Positions 8,785 through 18,405 of a stretch of 64,000 bases of DNA are shown here, piece by piece (position 1 is the stretch's first letter; each line of letters begins with the position of its first letter). Position numbers and translations under genes: made by a program. Origin of the DNA: Micromonospora sp. Llam0 (lineage in GTDB: Bacteria; Actinomycetota; Actinomycetes; Mycobacteriales; Micromonosporaceae). The stretch lies in NCBI RefSeq assembly GCF_003751085.1, contig NZ_RJJY01000001.1:1240001-1304000 (forward strand). The letters are read 5' to 3'. The notes beneath the pieces were generated by a model. It did no database searches and was not told the DNA's origin. It saw only the letters and a list, made by a program, of their open reading frames with translations.

Positions 8785-11700
8785 TCACTCGGCCTGCTCG
8801 GCCTCGTCCATCACCCGGTAGATCCGCTGCTCCGACACCGGGTACGGGGTACCCAACGCCTGAGCGAACACGTTGACCCGCAGCTCCTCGATCATCCAGC
8901 GGATCCGCCGGGCGGCTTCGGTGTTGTGCCGGGCCGGCGGCAACCCGTCGAGCATCTGCTGGTACTCCCGGCGTACCGTGTCGATCCTGGCCTGCTGGTC
9001 GCGGTCCCGGCGCGGATTCTGCGGCAGCTTCTCCAACCGGCGTTCGATCGCGGTCAGATAGCGCGGCAGGTCCGCCAGCCGGGCGTACCCGGTGGCGGTC
9101 ACGAACCCCGGATAGACCAGGGCGGCGAGCTGCTCGCGGACGTCGGTGAGCGCCGCCACCAGCGCGAGATCGGTGGTACGGCCGAGCCGCTGCTGCACCG
9201 CGTACGCCGCCGCCAGCACCTGGCGTACCCGGGACACGATCTCGACCGTGACGTCGACCAGCCCGGCGCGGACCTGCTCGCGCAGCGCCGCGAACCCGTC
9301 GGCGTCCCAGGCCGGCCCGCCCGCCTGCGTCATCAGCAGGTCCACCGCCGCCCCAGCGCAGTCGTCCAGCAGCTCGACCACGTTGCGGTACGGGTTGCGA
9401 CTCAACGCCAACTTGTCCTGATTGGACAGCCGGCCGGAGACGAACTTCGCTGGGGACGGCAGGGTGAGCAGCAGCAGCCGCCGGCTGCCGGCCCACATCG
9501 ACCGGTCCCGGACGGCGGCGCTGTCGAACACCCGGACCGCGACGCTGGCACCCTCGTCGACCAGCCCCGGGTAGGCGGTCACCCGGTAGCCGACCCGGTC
9601 CTGCTCGACGCTGCGCGGCAGCGTGCCGATGCTCCAGTCGCGCAGCCCGCGCCGCTCCACGTCCGGCGCGGCGGCCGCCACCACCTTGCGTACCTCGGTG
9701 GTCAGCTCGCGCCGCAGCGCGGCCAGGTCCTTCCCCTCGGCCAGCGGCTTGTCGTTCTCATCGACCACCCGGAAGGTGACCCGCAGGTGTGGCGGCACCT
9801 TGGTCAGGTCCCAGGCGTCGTGCGGCACCATCACCCCGGTCAGCCGGCGCAGCTCCCGGCCGAGCGCGTCCAGCAGCGGCTCGGCGCCGGGTGTGATGGC
9901 GGCCAGCACCGCGCGGGCGAAGTCGGGCACCGGCACGAAGTTGCGGCGCAGCTGCTTCGGTAGCGACCGGACCAGGGCTACGACCAGCTCCTCGCGCAAC
10001 CCGGGCACGTGCCAGTCGAAGCTGTCGTCCGGCACCTGGTTGAGCATCGCCAACGGCACGTCGACGGTCACCCCGTCGGTCCCGGTGCCGGGCTCGAACC
10101 GGTACGTCAGCGGCAGCGCCAGCCCGGCGGAGTGCCACTCGTCGGGGAAGTCGGCCGGGTCGATGCGGCCCTTGCCCTGGTTGACCAGCATGTCCCGGTC
10201 GAAGGTGAGCAGGTCGGGCCGGTCCCGGCGGGCCTTCTTCCACCAGCTGTCGAAGTGCCGGCCGGAGACCACCTCGGCCGGCAGCCGCTGGTCGTAGAAC
10301 TCGAACAGGGTCTCGTCGTCGACCACGATGTCCCGGCGGCGGACCCGTTCCTCCAGCTCGCCGACCTCGTCGAGCAACGCCCGGTTGTCGTGGAAGAACC
10401 GGTGCGGCGTGTGCCAGTCACCCTCGACGAGGGCGTGCCGGATGAACAACTCCCGGCTCAGCGCCGGGTCGACCCGACCGAAGGTCACCTTGCGACCGGA
10501 GACCAGCGGTACGCCGTACAGGGTGACCTTCTCGTAGGCCATCACCGCCGCCTGCTTCTTCTCCCAGTGCGGTTCGCTGTACGAGCGTTTCACCAGGTGG
10601 CCGGCGAGCGCCTCGACCCACTCCGGTTCGATCTTGGCGACCGTACGGGCCCACAGCCGGGACGTCTCGACCAGCTCGGCCGCCATCACCCAGCGGGGCG
10701 GTCTGCGGGCCAGCGCCGAGCCGGGGAAGACCGCGAACTTGGCTCCCCGGGCACCCAGGTACTCCGGCTTGGCCGGGTCCTTCACCCCGATGTGCGAGAG
10801 CAGACCGGCCAGCAACGACTGGTGTACGGCGGCCGGCGCGGCCGGCTCACCGCCCCGGTCGACCGGTACGTTCATCGACCGCAACACCTGCCGGATCTGG
10901 CTGTGGATGTCCTGCCACTCGCGGATCCGCAGGTAGTTGAGGAACTCGGCCCGGCACATCCGCCGGAACGCGCTGCCGGAGCGTTCCCGCTGCTGCTCCC
11001 GCAGGTAACGCCACAGGTTGAGCAGGGCGACGAAGTCGGATTCCGGATCGGCGAACCGGGCGTGCGACTGGTCGGCCTGAGGCTTCTGCTCCGCCGGCCG
11101 TTCCCGGGGATCCTGGATGGACAGCGCGGCGGCGATCACCGCGACCTCGTCGACGCAGCCGTTACCTTCGGCGGCGAGCACCATCCGGCCGAGCCGGGGG
11201 TCCACCGGCAGCTGCGCCAGCCGCCGCCCGACCTGGGTCAACCGGGGCGGCAGGCCCGGCGACGGCGGCTCGATCGCACCCAACTCGTGCAGCAACGCGA
11301 CGCCGTCGGTGATCTGCCGGCGGTCCGGCGGCTCGACGAACGGGAACGCGGCGATGTCGCCCAGCCCGATCGCGGTCATCTGCAGGATCACCGAGGCCAG
11401 GTTGGTGCGCAGGATCTCCGGGTCGGTGAACTCCGGTCTGGACTCGAAGTCGGCCTCGTCGTACAGCCGGATGCAGATCCCGTCGGAGGTGCGCCCGCAG
11501 CGGCCCTTACGCTGGTTGGCCGACGCCTGCGACACCGGCTCGATCGGCAGCCGCTGCACCTTGAGCCGGTTGCTGTAGCGGGAGATCCGCGCCGTACCCG
11601 GGTCGATCACGTACTTGATCCCCGGCACGGTCAGCGACGTCTCGGCGACGTTGGTCGCCAGCACCACCCGCCGGCCCGGATGCGACTGGAAGATCCGGTG

Positions 11701-12759
11701 CTGCTCGGCGGCGGACAACCGGGCGTACAGCGGCAGGATCTCGGTGTCGCGCAGCCGGGGCCGGTTGGCGACCAGCTTGCCCAGCGCGTCGGCGGCGTCG
11801 CGGATCTCCCGTTCGCCGCTGAGGAAGACCAGGATGTCGCCGGGGCCCTCGTCGGCGAGCTCCTCCACCGCCGCGCCGATCCCGTCGACCTGGTCGAGCG
11901 TCACGGTGCCCGGGGTGGCGTCCGGGTCGTCCGGGTCGACGGTCTCCCGCAGCAGCGGCCGGTAGCGGACCTCCACCGGATAGGTCCGCCCGGACACCTC
12001 GACCATCGGCACCGGTGGACGACCCGGTTCGCTGAAGTGGTCGGCGAAGCGCTGCGGGTCGATCGTCGCCGACGTGATGACCACTTTGAGGTCGGGGCGG
12101 CGGGGCAGCAGCTGTTTGAGGTAGCCGAGGATGAAGTCGATGTTCAGGCTGCGTTCGTGCGCCTCGTCGATGATCAACGTGTCGTACTGGCGCAGCATCT
12201 TGTCGTGCTGCAGCTCGGCCAGCAGGATCCCGTCGGTCATCAGCTTGACCAGGGTCTGGCCGCCGACCTGATCGTTGAACCGGACCTTGTAGCCGACCAC
12301 GTCGCCCAGGGTGGTGCCGAGCTCGTCGGCGATCCGGTCGGCGACGGTACGGGCGGCCAGCCGACGCGGCTGAGTGTGCCCGATCAGCCCGCGCACCCCA
12401 CGACCCAGCTCCAGGCAGATCTTCGGGATCTGGGTGGTCTTGCCCGAGCCGGTCTCGCCGGCCACGATCACCACCTGGTGGTCGCGGACCGCCGCCGCGA
12501 TGTCGTCGGCGCGTTCGCTGACCGGCAGGCCGGCCGGGTAGCTGACCTGCGGCACCGCGTCCCGCTGTCGCTGCACCGCCTGCTGCGCCGACGCGATCGC
12601 CCTGGCGATTTCGTCGAGCGTTGCCTGCCGGGCCTGCGGATCCCGGACCTTGCGCACCCCGTCGAGGCGCCGCCGCAGCCGCCGCTCGTCACGAAGCGTC
12701 AAGTCGGGGAGGAGTTTCAGCAGGTCAGCGGGGGGCGGCGCAGGGGAGGGCGGGTTCAT
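8785..12759 (-). CDS. hrpA: ATP-dependent RNA helicase HrpA
   Basis: A 1324-residue DEAH-box helicase, the usual length for HrpA, which acts on mRNA and stalled ribosomes. Visible motifs are Walker A (AGETGSGKTTQ, residues near 95), the DEAH box (LIIDEAHERS), SAT (VITSATI), and the QRKGRCGR motif VI. HA2 and OB-fold regions and a long C-terminal DUF3418 region follow. The ATG at 12759 is preferred over the GTG at 12771 because homologues start just before the conserved LPDLTLRDERRLRRRL. It follows the phosphotransferase-like gene on the same strand, with a gap of about 65 bases, and may be co-transcribed with it. Confidence 0.95.
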   Translation of the reverse strand: MNPPSPAPPPADLLKLLPDLTLRDERRLRRRLDGVRKVRDPQARQATLDEIARAIASAQQAVQRQRDAVPQVSYPAGLPVSERADDIAAAVRDHQVVIVAGETGSGKTTQIPKICLELGRGVRGLIGHTQPRRLAARTVADRIADELGTTLGDVVGYKVRFNDQVGGQTLVKLMTDGILLAELQHDKMLRQYDTLIIDEAHERSLNIDFILGYLKQLLPRRPDLKVVITSATIDPQRFADHFSEPGRPPVPMVEVSGRTYPVEVRYRPLLRETVDPDDPDATPGTVTLDQVDGIGAAVEELADEGPGDILVFLSGEREIRDAADALGKLVANRPRLRDTEILPLYARLSAAEQHRIFQSHPGRRVVLATNVAETSLTVPGIKYVIDPGTARISRYSNRLKVQRLPIEPVSQASANQRKGRCGRTSDGICIRLYDEADFESRPEFTDPEILRTNLASVILQMTAIGLGDIAAFPFVEPPDRRQITDGVALLHELGAIEPPSPGLPPRLTQVGRRLAQLPVDPRLGRMVLAAEGNGCVDEVAVIAAALSIQDPRERPAEQKPQADQSHARFADPESDFVALLNLWRYLREQQRERSGSAFRRMCRAEFLNYLRIREWQDIHSQIRQVLRSMNVPVDRGGEPAAPAAVHQSLLAGLLSHIGVKDPAKPEYLGARGAKFAVFPGSALARRPPRWVMAAELVETSRLWARTVAKIEPEWVEALAGHLVKRSYSEPHWEKKQAAVMAYEKVTLYGVPLVSGRKVTFGRVDPALSRELFIRHALVEGDWHTPHRFFHDNRALLDEVGELEERVRRRDIVVDDETLFEFYDQRLPAEVVSGRHFDSWWKKARRDRPDLLTFDRDMLVNQGKGRIDPADFPDEWHSAGLALPLTYRFEPGTGTDGVTVDVPLAMLNQVPDDSFDWHVPGLREELVVALVRSLPKQLRRNFVPVPDFARAVLAAITPGAEPLLDALGRELRRLTGVMVPHDAWDLTKVPPHLRVTFRVVDENDKPLAEGKDLAALRRELTTEVRKVVAAAAPDVERRGLRDWSIGTLPRSVEQDRVGYRVTAYPGLVDEGASVAVRVFDSAAVRDRSMWAGSRRLLLLTLPSPAKFVSGRLSNQDKLALSRNPYRNVVELLDDCAGAAVDLLMTQAGGPAWDADGFAALREQVRAGLVDVTVEIVSRVRQVLAAAYAVQQRLGRTTDLALVAALTDVREQLAALVYPGFVTATGYARLADLPRYLTAIERRLEKLPQNPRRDRDQQARIDTVRREYQQMLDGLPPARHNTEAARRIRWMIEELRVNVFAQALGTPYPVSEQRIYRVMDEAEQAE

Positions 12760-12825
12760 GGCGATGACCACGATACCCGCCGCTGTCCGCCCGGTCGCCT
12801 GGGTTTCCGGCCACCTGTCCCTGGT

Positions 12826-14019
12826 TCAGGCCACCGCGTTCAGCAGCCTCTCCAACGTCGTACGCGTCGGAAGCCGGGACAGCACGTGTCGCACACTGCG
12901 CTCGGCGTACCGCCGATCCTCGGGTTTCGGGTCGTCGGCGTCGCGGGCCGACGCCGCCTGCACCTGATCGAACACGTAGTTCGCGAGACTGGTCAGCGCG
13001 CCCCGGAAGCTTGCCAGCTCCAGCGCGGGCAGCCGGCCAGCCCGGTCCTGGTAGCCGGCAACCAGCGCCCGCACGCCCGCGACGTTGATCTGACCGGCCG
13101 GGTCGACAGTCCAGTCCAGCAACGCGTTGGCCAACTCCCATGCCGGCGGCTGACCACCGGCATGCTCCCAACCGAGCACGACGAGTCGACCGTCGCGGTC
13201 GAGCCGGGTCTGTGCCGGTCCGAGCGTGTTGTGTGTCAGCACCGGCTCGGGCGCTGGTTCGTCCCGGCCGATGCTGTCGAGGTCGACCAGGTTGGGCACC
13301 GCTGCCTGCAACGCCGCAGGCCAGGTGCCGGCTGCGGCGGTTCTGGTGGTGGCGGTCGTGGCGGCGGCCAGGTCGGCCCAGCTGACCTTGCTCAGTCGGA
13401 CGGCGTGCCACGGGCTGATCCGGTCCACCGGCAGTTCGAGCCCGTGGATCGCGGCGAGCACCCCGCCTACCGAGTGGGCCACGGCCGCGCTCACCGGTGG
13501 CGCGAGCGGCGGCCCGGCGGGCAGCTGGTGGTACGCCCGCCAACGGTGCCCACCGATCGACTCGATGATCTCGCCGGTGCGGCTGCGCACCGGTGCCGGC
13601 AGCAGCACGCCGGCCGCAGCGGCGGCCAGCTGCAGCGCGGTATCGGTTTGGGCGTCGACGATCGGCCACCAGGTGTCCATGGTGCGCACCTGCCAGCTGC
13701 CCCGGTCGGTACTGACCGACCAGCGGCGGCCGATGTCGTCGGGCCGGGCCAGCGAGCGCATCGGGCCGGCGACGGTGCCGAGGCCGAAGCGGTCCGCGAT
13801 GGCCTGGGCGAGTGCCGGGTCGGTGGTGTCGGCCCGCCCGCGCATCCGGTCGACCTCGGCTCTGAGCTCCGGCCAGGTACGGAAGCCGTACTGACCGGCC
13901 AGCGACGCCTGCGCGTCGGCCAGGGTCGCGGTCGGATCGACGTCACGCAGCCCGGCCAGCAGCTCCTTGGCCTGCTGCCGCAGGTGGTGCAGGTGTGGGT
14001 TGTCGGGGAGCGTCTTCAT
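12826..14019 (-). CDS. aminoglycoside-phosphotransferase-fold protein, catalytic motifs lost
   Basis: A 397-residue protein. Residues 1-60 (DNPHLHHLRQQAKELL, then ADAQASLAGQYGFRTWPEL) match the N-terminal segment found in many actinobacterial ankyrin and kinase-like proteins. Residues 90-390 have the layout of the APH/choline-kinase fold. The catalytic loop, normally HGDLHPGN, reads HNTLGPAQ, so the catalytic Asp and the metal-binding Asn are replaced, and the usual DWE metal motif reads GWE. Phosphotransfer is therefore unlikely; it may be a pseudokinase that binds a ligand or protein. The ATG at 14019 is followed directly by the conserved N-terminal motif. About 480 gene-free bases lie upstream. 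Confidence 0.75.
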   Translation of the reverse strand: MKTLPDNPHLHHLRQQAKELLAGLRDVDPTATLADAQASLAGQYGFRTWPELRAEVDRMRGRADTTDPALAQAIADRFGLGTVAGPMRSLARPDDIGRRWSVSTDRGSWQVRTMDTWWPIVDAQTDTALQLAAAAAGVLLPAPVRSRTGEIIESIGGHRWRAYHQLPAGPPLAPPVSAAVAHSVGGVLAAIHGLELPVDRISPWHAVRLSKVSWADLAAATTATTRTAAAGTWPAALQAAVPNLVDLDSIGRDEPAPEPVLTHNTLGPAQTRLDRDGRLVVLGWEHAGGQPPAWELANALLDWTVDPAGQINVAGVRALVAGYQDRAGRLPALELASFRGALTSLANYVFDQVQAASARDADDPKPEDRRYAERSVRHVLSRLPTRTTLERLLNAVA

Positions 14020-14502
14020 GGGAACCTCGCTCTGCGACCCGGACTCGCACGGGCGGATTCAGAGCAGCGGTGTCCGTCGCTCGAACCAGGAACGTGGGGT
14101 GGCTTCGAGCCTTCCGGCGAGTCTCGGCGCGATCCCGGCGCGCTGCCGGTGAGCTTAACCGGCCACGGCGCTGCCGTCGACTGCCCCGCGCGCTGTCCGT
14201 CGCTTTCTGCCCGCCGCTCCCCGCCCGCGATGTGAGGCTGAGATACGTTATCCGGCGCGGAATAGGTATCTCAGCCTCACATCGATGCGCCAGGGACCGT
14301 GTGGACGTCGGCAACGGCCCCGGGGTGCTCCGTCGCCCGCCCATTCGGTGGTGCTTCCCGGGCAGGGAATGCGGCCGGTCGGCCGCGCTGGACCGGCCGT
14401 CGTGGCGGACCCTCCCGGACGGGGGCTGGGGAGAGGACCGCCGTGGGACCGGTCGCGGCGAGCGGGGGAGCGGAGCACCCCGAGGTGTCTACGGGCGGCG
14501 GT
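14020..14502. other. gene-free stretch between phosphotransferase-like and CxxCGG protein genes
   Basis: No convincing gene is visible in these 483 bases on either strand. They hold the upstream region of the phosphotransferase-like gene and the downstream region of the small CxxCGG gene, both on the minus strand. The only clear structure is the long hairpin at 14228-14284, listed separately. Confidence 0.6.
14228..14284. repeat. perfect 19-bp inverted repeat with 19-nt loop
   Basis: The arms are CGATGTGAGGCTGAGATAC at 14228-14246 and its exact reverse complement at 14266-14284, with a 19-base spacer. Neither arm is as GC-rich as the neighbourhood and no U-tract follows, so it is not a textbook terminator. 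It lies 219 bases beyond the CxxCGG gene's stop and 209 bases before the phosphotransferase-like start. It could be a long RNA hairpin, a processed 3' end, or a relic of a small mobile element. Confidence 0.75.
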
Positions 14503-15009
14503 TCACTCGCCGTTGACGCCGTGGGGTGGGTCGTCGTCGGGCGGGTCGTGGTCTACGCCGGGCGGGTCGTCGTCGGTGCCGTCGTGCGGATAGCCGTCGT
14601 GCGGGTAGCCGTCGTGCGGATAGCCGGCCGGCATCAGACCGGAGAGTTGCAGCACCGCCCGGACGCGGCGCGCGGAGCTCGGGTCCCACCGGTCCAGGAT
14701 GGCGAGGGCGCGCAGCGACGGCCGGCACGGCGCGACCACCCCGCCGCACCGGTGGCACTCGCCGGTGGTCCGGTTCGGGATGTGGGTACGGGCCGTTTCG
14801 TTGGCCTGCCGGACGGCCGCTTCCAGCGCGGCGGAGCGTGGCTGAGCGCCCTTGAGCTGGAACGGCCAGTCGCGGTCCGGGTCGATCTGCCCAGGGGTTC
14901 GCTTCGGCAGCGGAGGCCGGTTCGGTGTCGGGTCGACATTGCGTGGCGTACCGATCGAGGTGTACCGGGCGAGCCGGGGCGTCCCGCCGATTCCGTCGTT
15001 CCTGGGCAC
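14503..15009 (-). CDS. small CxxCGG protein of the whiJ-like module (copy 1)
   Basis: A 168-residue protein of unknown function and clear paralogue of the gene at 24956-25324. Both begin with RNDGIGGTPRLARYTSIGTP and share a central block with a CxxC pair (GECHRCGGV here, GECRVCGGV in the other) and a following helix (ALAILDRWDPSSARRVRAVL). The CxxCGG may bind zinc. This copy carries extra tail repeats (GYPHDGYPHDGYPHDG) and an Asp/Pro-rich end. The start is the GTG at 15009, with AGGGGGAA before it and the shared N-terminus immediately after. It is divergent from the XRE regulator gene that begins at 15168, the same arrangement as copy 2. Confidence 0.8.
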   Translation of the reverse strand: MPRNDGIGGTPRLARYTSIGTPRNVDPTPNRPPLPKRTPGQIDPDRDWPFQLKGAQPRSAALEAAVRQANETARTHIPNRTTGECHRCGGVVAPCRPSLRALAILDRWDPSSARRVRAVLQLSGLMPAGYPHDGYPHDGYPHDGTDDDPPGVDHDPPDDDPPHGVNGE

Positions 15010-15216
15010 TGTTCCCCCTACGTTGGAGAGTGCGATTCGGGTGCCCCGGAGGGAACGCTTGCCGGTCATTCCATCCGGGTCTGACTTCCACCCTGGACTA
15101 TCTGTCGTCCGGCCAGGAAGATGTGTGGCGGTAATAGGGTCACTACTTCATCGGCGTGGGGGAACAGATGGCGAACGTGAATGAGTTTCGGCATATCCTG
15201 CGGTTGCGGCGGACCG

Positions 15217-15224
15217 AGAAAGGA
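15217..15224. repeat. left target-site duplication of the IS66-family element
   Basis: AGAAAGGA lies directly before the left terminal repeat and is repeated at 18398-18405 directly after the right one. Eight bases is the duplication size known for IS66-family elements. Confidence 0.85.
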
Positions 15225-15358
15225 GCAAACATTCAGGTGGTGGGCGTAGGGTTCCGTGCGGTGGCATAGCGTGATGGCCGGTTGGCTGGTGGCCGCCGGC
15301 TGATGTTTACCTGGGTGGGTCGGGGTCAGGTGGGTACGGGTAGGTCCGGCATCCAGGG

Positions 15359-16827
15359 CACGGGCACGGCAAAGTCGGCTGGGTTGATGTTTAGGCTGGT
15401 TGGAGCTGTAGGAGTTTGAGGATTCGGCTGTTGTTGCGGGCGTTGTAGCGCAGGGCGGCGGCGATGTTGGTGGTGTCGTGGATTCTCAGGAGGCTGACCG
15501 ACACGTTTCGTAGGGTCGCCATGACACGCGGCGCGTTGCCGGTACGGATCCGGGAAGCGTCCTCCCGAAAGGTCACATCCCTCACCCAGTGGAGGACCTC
15601 GATTCCCCAGTGCTGACGGACGTAGGCCAGCAGATCAGCGGCGTCGGCCTGTCCGGCGGTGAGGCTGGTGACATACAGCATCGCCTGGTAGCTGGTACGG
15701 CCCTTCACGGTGACGGCGCGCTCGATCAGTAACACCTGCGCGACGTGCGGAAAGTTCAGATCCGGCGGGGCGGGCATGACCTGGACGGTACGTGCCTCGT
15801 GGCGGCCCCGGTCGTCATCCACACTGCGCCCGGTGACCGGCACCCCGGCCCAGTCCAGCGCGTTGAGCCGGTCGAACAGGGTCGGCTGGTTGTCGAGCAC
15901 CGGGAACACGAAATGCGCCTCCTTGACCTCCCGCAGCCAGCGGGCATGCTTGCGTTGCGTCTGCATCGCGTCGGCGGTCACCACGTGATCAGCGAGGTTC
16001 AACGGCGTCAACAGCCCGGTGAACGCGGCGATCTCGTTGCTCCTGCCCGGGATCTGACACTGGGCGAGGACCACCCCGGCGCAGGTGAGCGCGGCCAGCA
16101 GATGCGGCGCCGCCCGGTCGCGGGTCCGCGCGCCCCGGCTGGTCTTGCCGTCCACCGCGACCTGCGGCAACCGTGGCCGGTGACGGTCCCGCGCGCTGGC
16201 GCGGCGGCGTCGCTGGCCAGCGGCCTTGGCCCGGCGTCGGGCCTTACGGTCCCGCGACGGCCGCACCCCGACCCGGGCTTTCGCCCGCGCCGCCGCGTCC
16301 GCGCGGCGCTGCAGCCACCGGCCCATGGCGGCGTCCAACGCGTCACCGTCGAGTCGGGCACACAACCCCCGCACCGTCTTCTCGTCCGGGCCGACGTACC
16401 TTCCGGTGGCCGGGTCCACCCGGGCACCGAACGCCTTCAACGTCTTCTGCGAACATCCGGCGATCCACTGCCCGACCGCGTACGCCGACACACTTCCGGC
16501 CAAGACCGCGGCGAGGGCCAACCCGACCACCGTCGGAAGCCGATGCCGGACACCCCGCGCGTCTCGCGGATCGGGAACCCGCGACAACGCCGCCACCAGG
16601 CTTTCCTGCCCGTCACGGCCCAACAGGACAGGCCGTGTCCTCTGGCCCGACTGGCCTTGGACAGCGTTGATCAGCAATGATGCAGGCGCGGGCACGGTAC
16701 TCCACAAGGTGATCCGAAGGCGTAGACAACCTCAAGATCACCGGAGCCGTGCCCGTTCCGTCAAATCCACTCCGGACCTCAACGCGGAGTCCTCAGCCGC
16801 ACACCCTCCGACTTTGCCGTGCCCGTG
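15359..16827 (-). mobile_element. ISAs1-family insertion sequence nested in the IS66-family element
   Basis: The element is 1469 bases long. Its ends are perfect 20-bp inverted repeats: 15359-15378 begins CACGGGCACGGCAAAGTCGG, and 16808-16827 is its reverse complement. The 11-base sequence GGCATCCAGGG lies immediately outside both ends (15348-15358 and 16828-16838) as a target duplication. It contains a single intact transposase gene. It inserted into the last codons of the IS66-family transposase, and removing it restores the PWMPDLPVPT reading frame, which fixes the order of events: the IS66 element came first. With intact ends and transposase it may still be active. Confidence 0.9.
15391..16707 (-). 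CDS. ISAs1-family transposase
   Basis: A 438-residue DDE transposase that would bind the 20-bp terminal repeats of its element. The N-terminal part has the family's leader domain ([20 protein letters not shown], then [12 protein letters not shown]), and the catalytic region shows [23 protein letters not shown] and a terminal block beginning [20 protein letters not shown], which carries the catalytic Glu. The length and lack of frameshifts suggest it is functional. An Arg/Ala/Lys-rich insertion lies at about residues 135-180. The coding region fills nearly the whole element, leaving about 32 bases at the downstream end and 100 at the upstream end. Confidence 0.9.
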   Translation of the reverse strand: MWSTVPAPASLLINAVQGQSGQRTRPVLLGRDGQESLVAALSRVPDPRDARGVRHRLPTVVGLALAAVLAGSVSAYAVGQWIAGCSQKTLKAFGARVDPATGRYVGPDEKTVRGLCARLDGDALDAAMGRWLQRRADAAARAKARVGVRPSRDRKARRRAKAAGQRRRRASARDRHRPRLPQVAVDGKTSRGARTRDRAAPHLLAALTCAGVVLAQCQIPGRSNEIAAFTGLLTPLNLADHVVTADAMQTQRKHARWLREVKEAHFVFPVLDNQPTLFDRLNALDWAGVPVTGRSVDDDRGRHEARTVQVMPAPPDLNFPHVAQVLLIERAVTVKGRTSYQAMLYVTSLTAGQADAADLLAYVRQHWGIEVLHWVRDVTFREDASRIRTGNAPRVMATLRNVSVSLLRIHDTTNIAAALRYNARNNSRILKLLQLQPA

Positions 16828-18397
16828 GGCATCCAGGGCCGTCCGAGGATGGCGTCGCGGAGGACCTGCATCTTGTCGAGGCCGTTCTTCGCCGCGCTGG
16901 ACACATAGCCGAGAATTCTGTAGCGGTCTTTCGTGCGTTGCTCGCTGGTGAGCCGCCCGGAGATCTTCTGCTGGATCTTCGCTGGTCGTAGGTCCCGTTC
17001 GGCCTGGTTCGAGGTCGGCGGAACCTGTAGGTCGTCGACGAAGCGCAGCACGTCGGCGCGACGGTCCCGGAAGACTTCCAGCAGCAGGCGGGCTTTACGC
17101 TCACCGGGACGGTTGCCGGTGGTGGTGGTGGTGTCACAGGCCAACCAGGACACCGTGGTGCAGGTTGTACAGCAGTTTGGCCTTGACCTGCGGGTCGATG
17201 CCGGGCCGGTTCTGTTCCCGGGCCACGTTCGTCTCGTGGATCAGAGCACGCGGGGCGTCGGAGATCCGCTTCGGCCAGACCGCGTCGGGGTACACCTCGG
17301 CCGCACCGTCGAGATCACGGAGGAGGTGGGCACAACACAACTGGTGTACCAGGGTGCCCAACCCGGCCGAGTCGTAGTTCTGGTAGCGGTCGTGCACGAC
17401 CACCGAGGCGGTCAGGTCCTTGACCACGAACGCGGTGAACGTGGCCAGGTCCCGATCACCGACCTGGTAGTGAGTCCACCACTGGGTACAGGCCACGAGC
17501 AGGTACTTGTCCGCTTTCTTGCGGCCCGGCTTCGGCTCCTTCGGCCCGACCCGCAGCGGCGTCTCGTCACAGCACACCGCGTACGCCAAGGTGATCAGCG
17601 TTCGGATCCGTTTGTCGACCTCACTGGTCAACGCGGCGGCCCGGCTCAGCATGCCGTGCACGAACCCCGGCGACGGTGTCGCCCCCGTCAACGACTGGAG
17701 CATCCGCACACACCGCTGCACCGGAATGAAATGCACGACCATCAGATAGACAGCCCACGCCTGCGGGTTCGGGCCGTACCCCACCGGACCGGCTCCCGCG
17801 CCTTGCGGGCGGGCCGCGGTGTGCAACGTCCCGCACCCGCACCGCACCGCGTGCTGGTCGTACTGGGTCAGCGTCGCGGTCATCAACGGGACCTCGACCT
17901 GCTGATACCGGTCCACCACACCCAGATCCCGCGCGTGCGTCAACTGCGCTCCGCACCCGCACACGCCTTCGGGGAACCGGTCCCGCCGCTGATCAGGGGC
18001 ATCCGACCAGGCCAGGTTCGACCCCGGCGCACCCCGCTGTTTACCCCGCGTACCCGCCGGAGTGTCCCGCTTCTTCCTGACCGCCGGTGGCGTTCGACCC
18101 GGATCGTCGTCCTTCGACGGCGGAGACGACGAGTTCCGCGACAGCAGATGCTCCAACCGTGCCAACCGCGCCGCAAGAGCTTCGTTCGCCGCCGTCAACT
18201 CCGCGATCCGAACGTCCTGAGCAGCGATCCGCTCCGCCTGCGTCCGAGCGAGCGAGATCAGCTCTTCACGAGAAAGATCACCCAACGCCGGCACACCCAA
18301 GATGAAACCACATCGGACAGGGCCCCGCCGAACCAGCCAAGCCCCGTCACTCAGCCCGCACTGACCATCACGCTTCGAGAACCACGTGAATGTTTAC

Positions 18398-18405
18398 AGA
18401 AAGGA
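18398..18405. repeat. right target-site duplication of the IS66-family element
   Basis: AGAAAGGA, identical to 15217-15224. The last three bases are codon 19 (Gly) of the interrupted regulator, so the downstream part of that gene continues in frame from here. Confidence 0.85.

Larger units (their letters stand above)
15326..18300 (-). pseudogene. tnpC: IS66-family transposase TnpC, frameshifted and interrupted
   Basis: The first 388 codons (to 17134) hold the N-terminal leucine-zipper-like and zinc-finger regions (CGCGAQLTHA, then VRCGCGTLH) and two catalytic aspartates (CCDETPL, VVHDRYQNYD). The rest (SNQAERDLRPAKIQQKISGRL, with the catalytic Glu) lies in another frame from about 17150. The gene then stops at PWMP, where the ISAs1-family element enters near 16838. 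The true end, DLPVPT and a TGA at 15326, is on the far side of that element. After removal of the inner element the gene is 1495 bases, exactly one base too many for an open frame, which agrees with a single-base insertion near 17134-17153. The start may be TTG 18300 or GTG 18294. Confidence 0.9.
15225..18397 (-). mobile_element. IS66-family element (ISBst12-like, tnpC only), interrupted
   Basis: The element spans 3173 bases. Its ends, 15225-15241 and the reverse complement of 18381-18397, match at 15 of 17 positions (core AAACATTCA, then GTGGT). An 8-bp duplication flanks it. It carries only the transposase gene and no tnpA or tnpB, like the ISBst12 subgroup. Removing the ISAs1-family element inside it (15359-16827 and one 11-bp duplication) leaves 1693 bases, a normal size for that subgroup. 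It is inserted in the XRE/DUF5753 gene. The transposase is broken both by the second IS and by a one-base frameshift, so the element should not move by itself. Confidence 0.9.

Noticed and set aside
10009..14235. 1408-codon plus-strand open frame opposite hrpA
   Set aside because: It is antisense to a clear HrpA and to the phosphotransferase-like protein. Its sequence is low-complexity Arg/Gln/Val/His-rich, which is what GC-rich antisense frames give, and it shows no domain.
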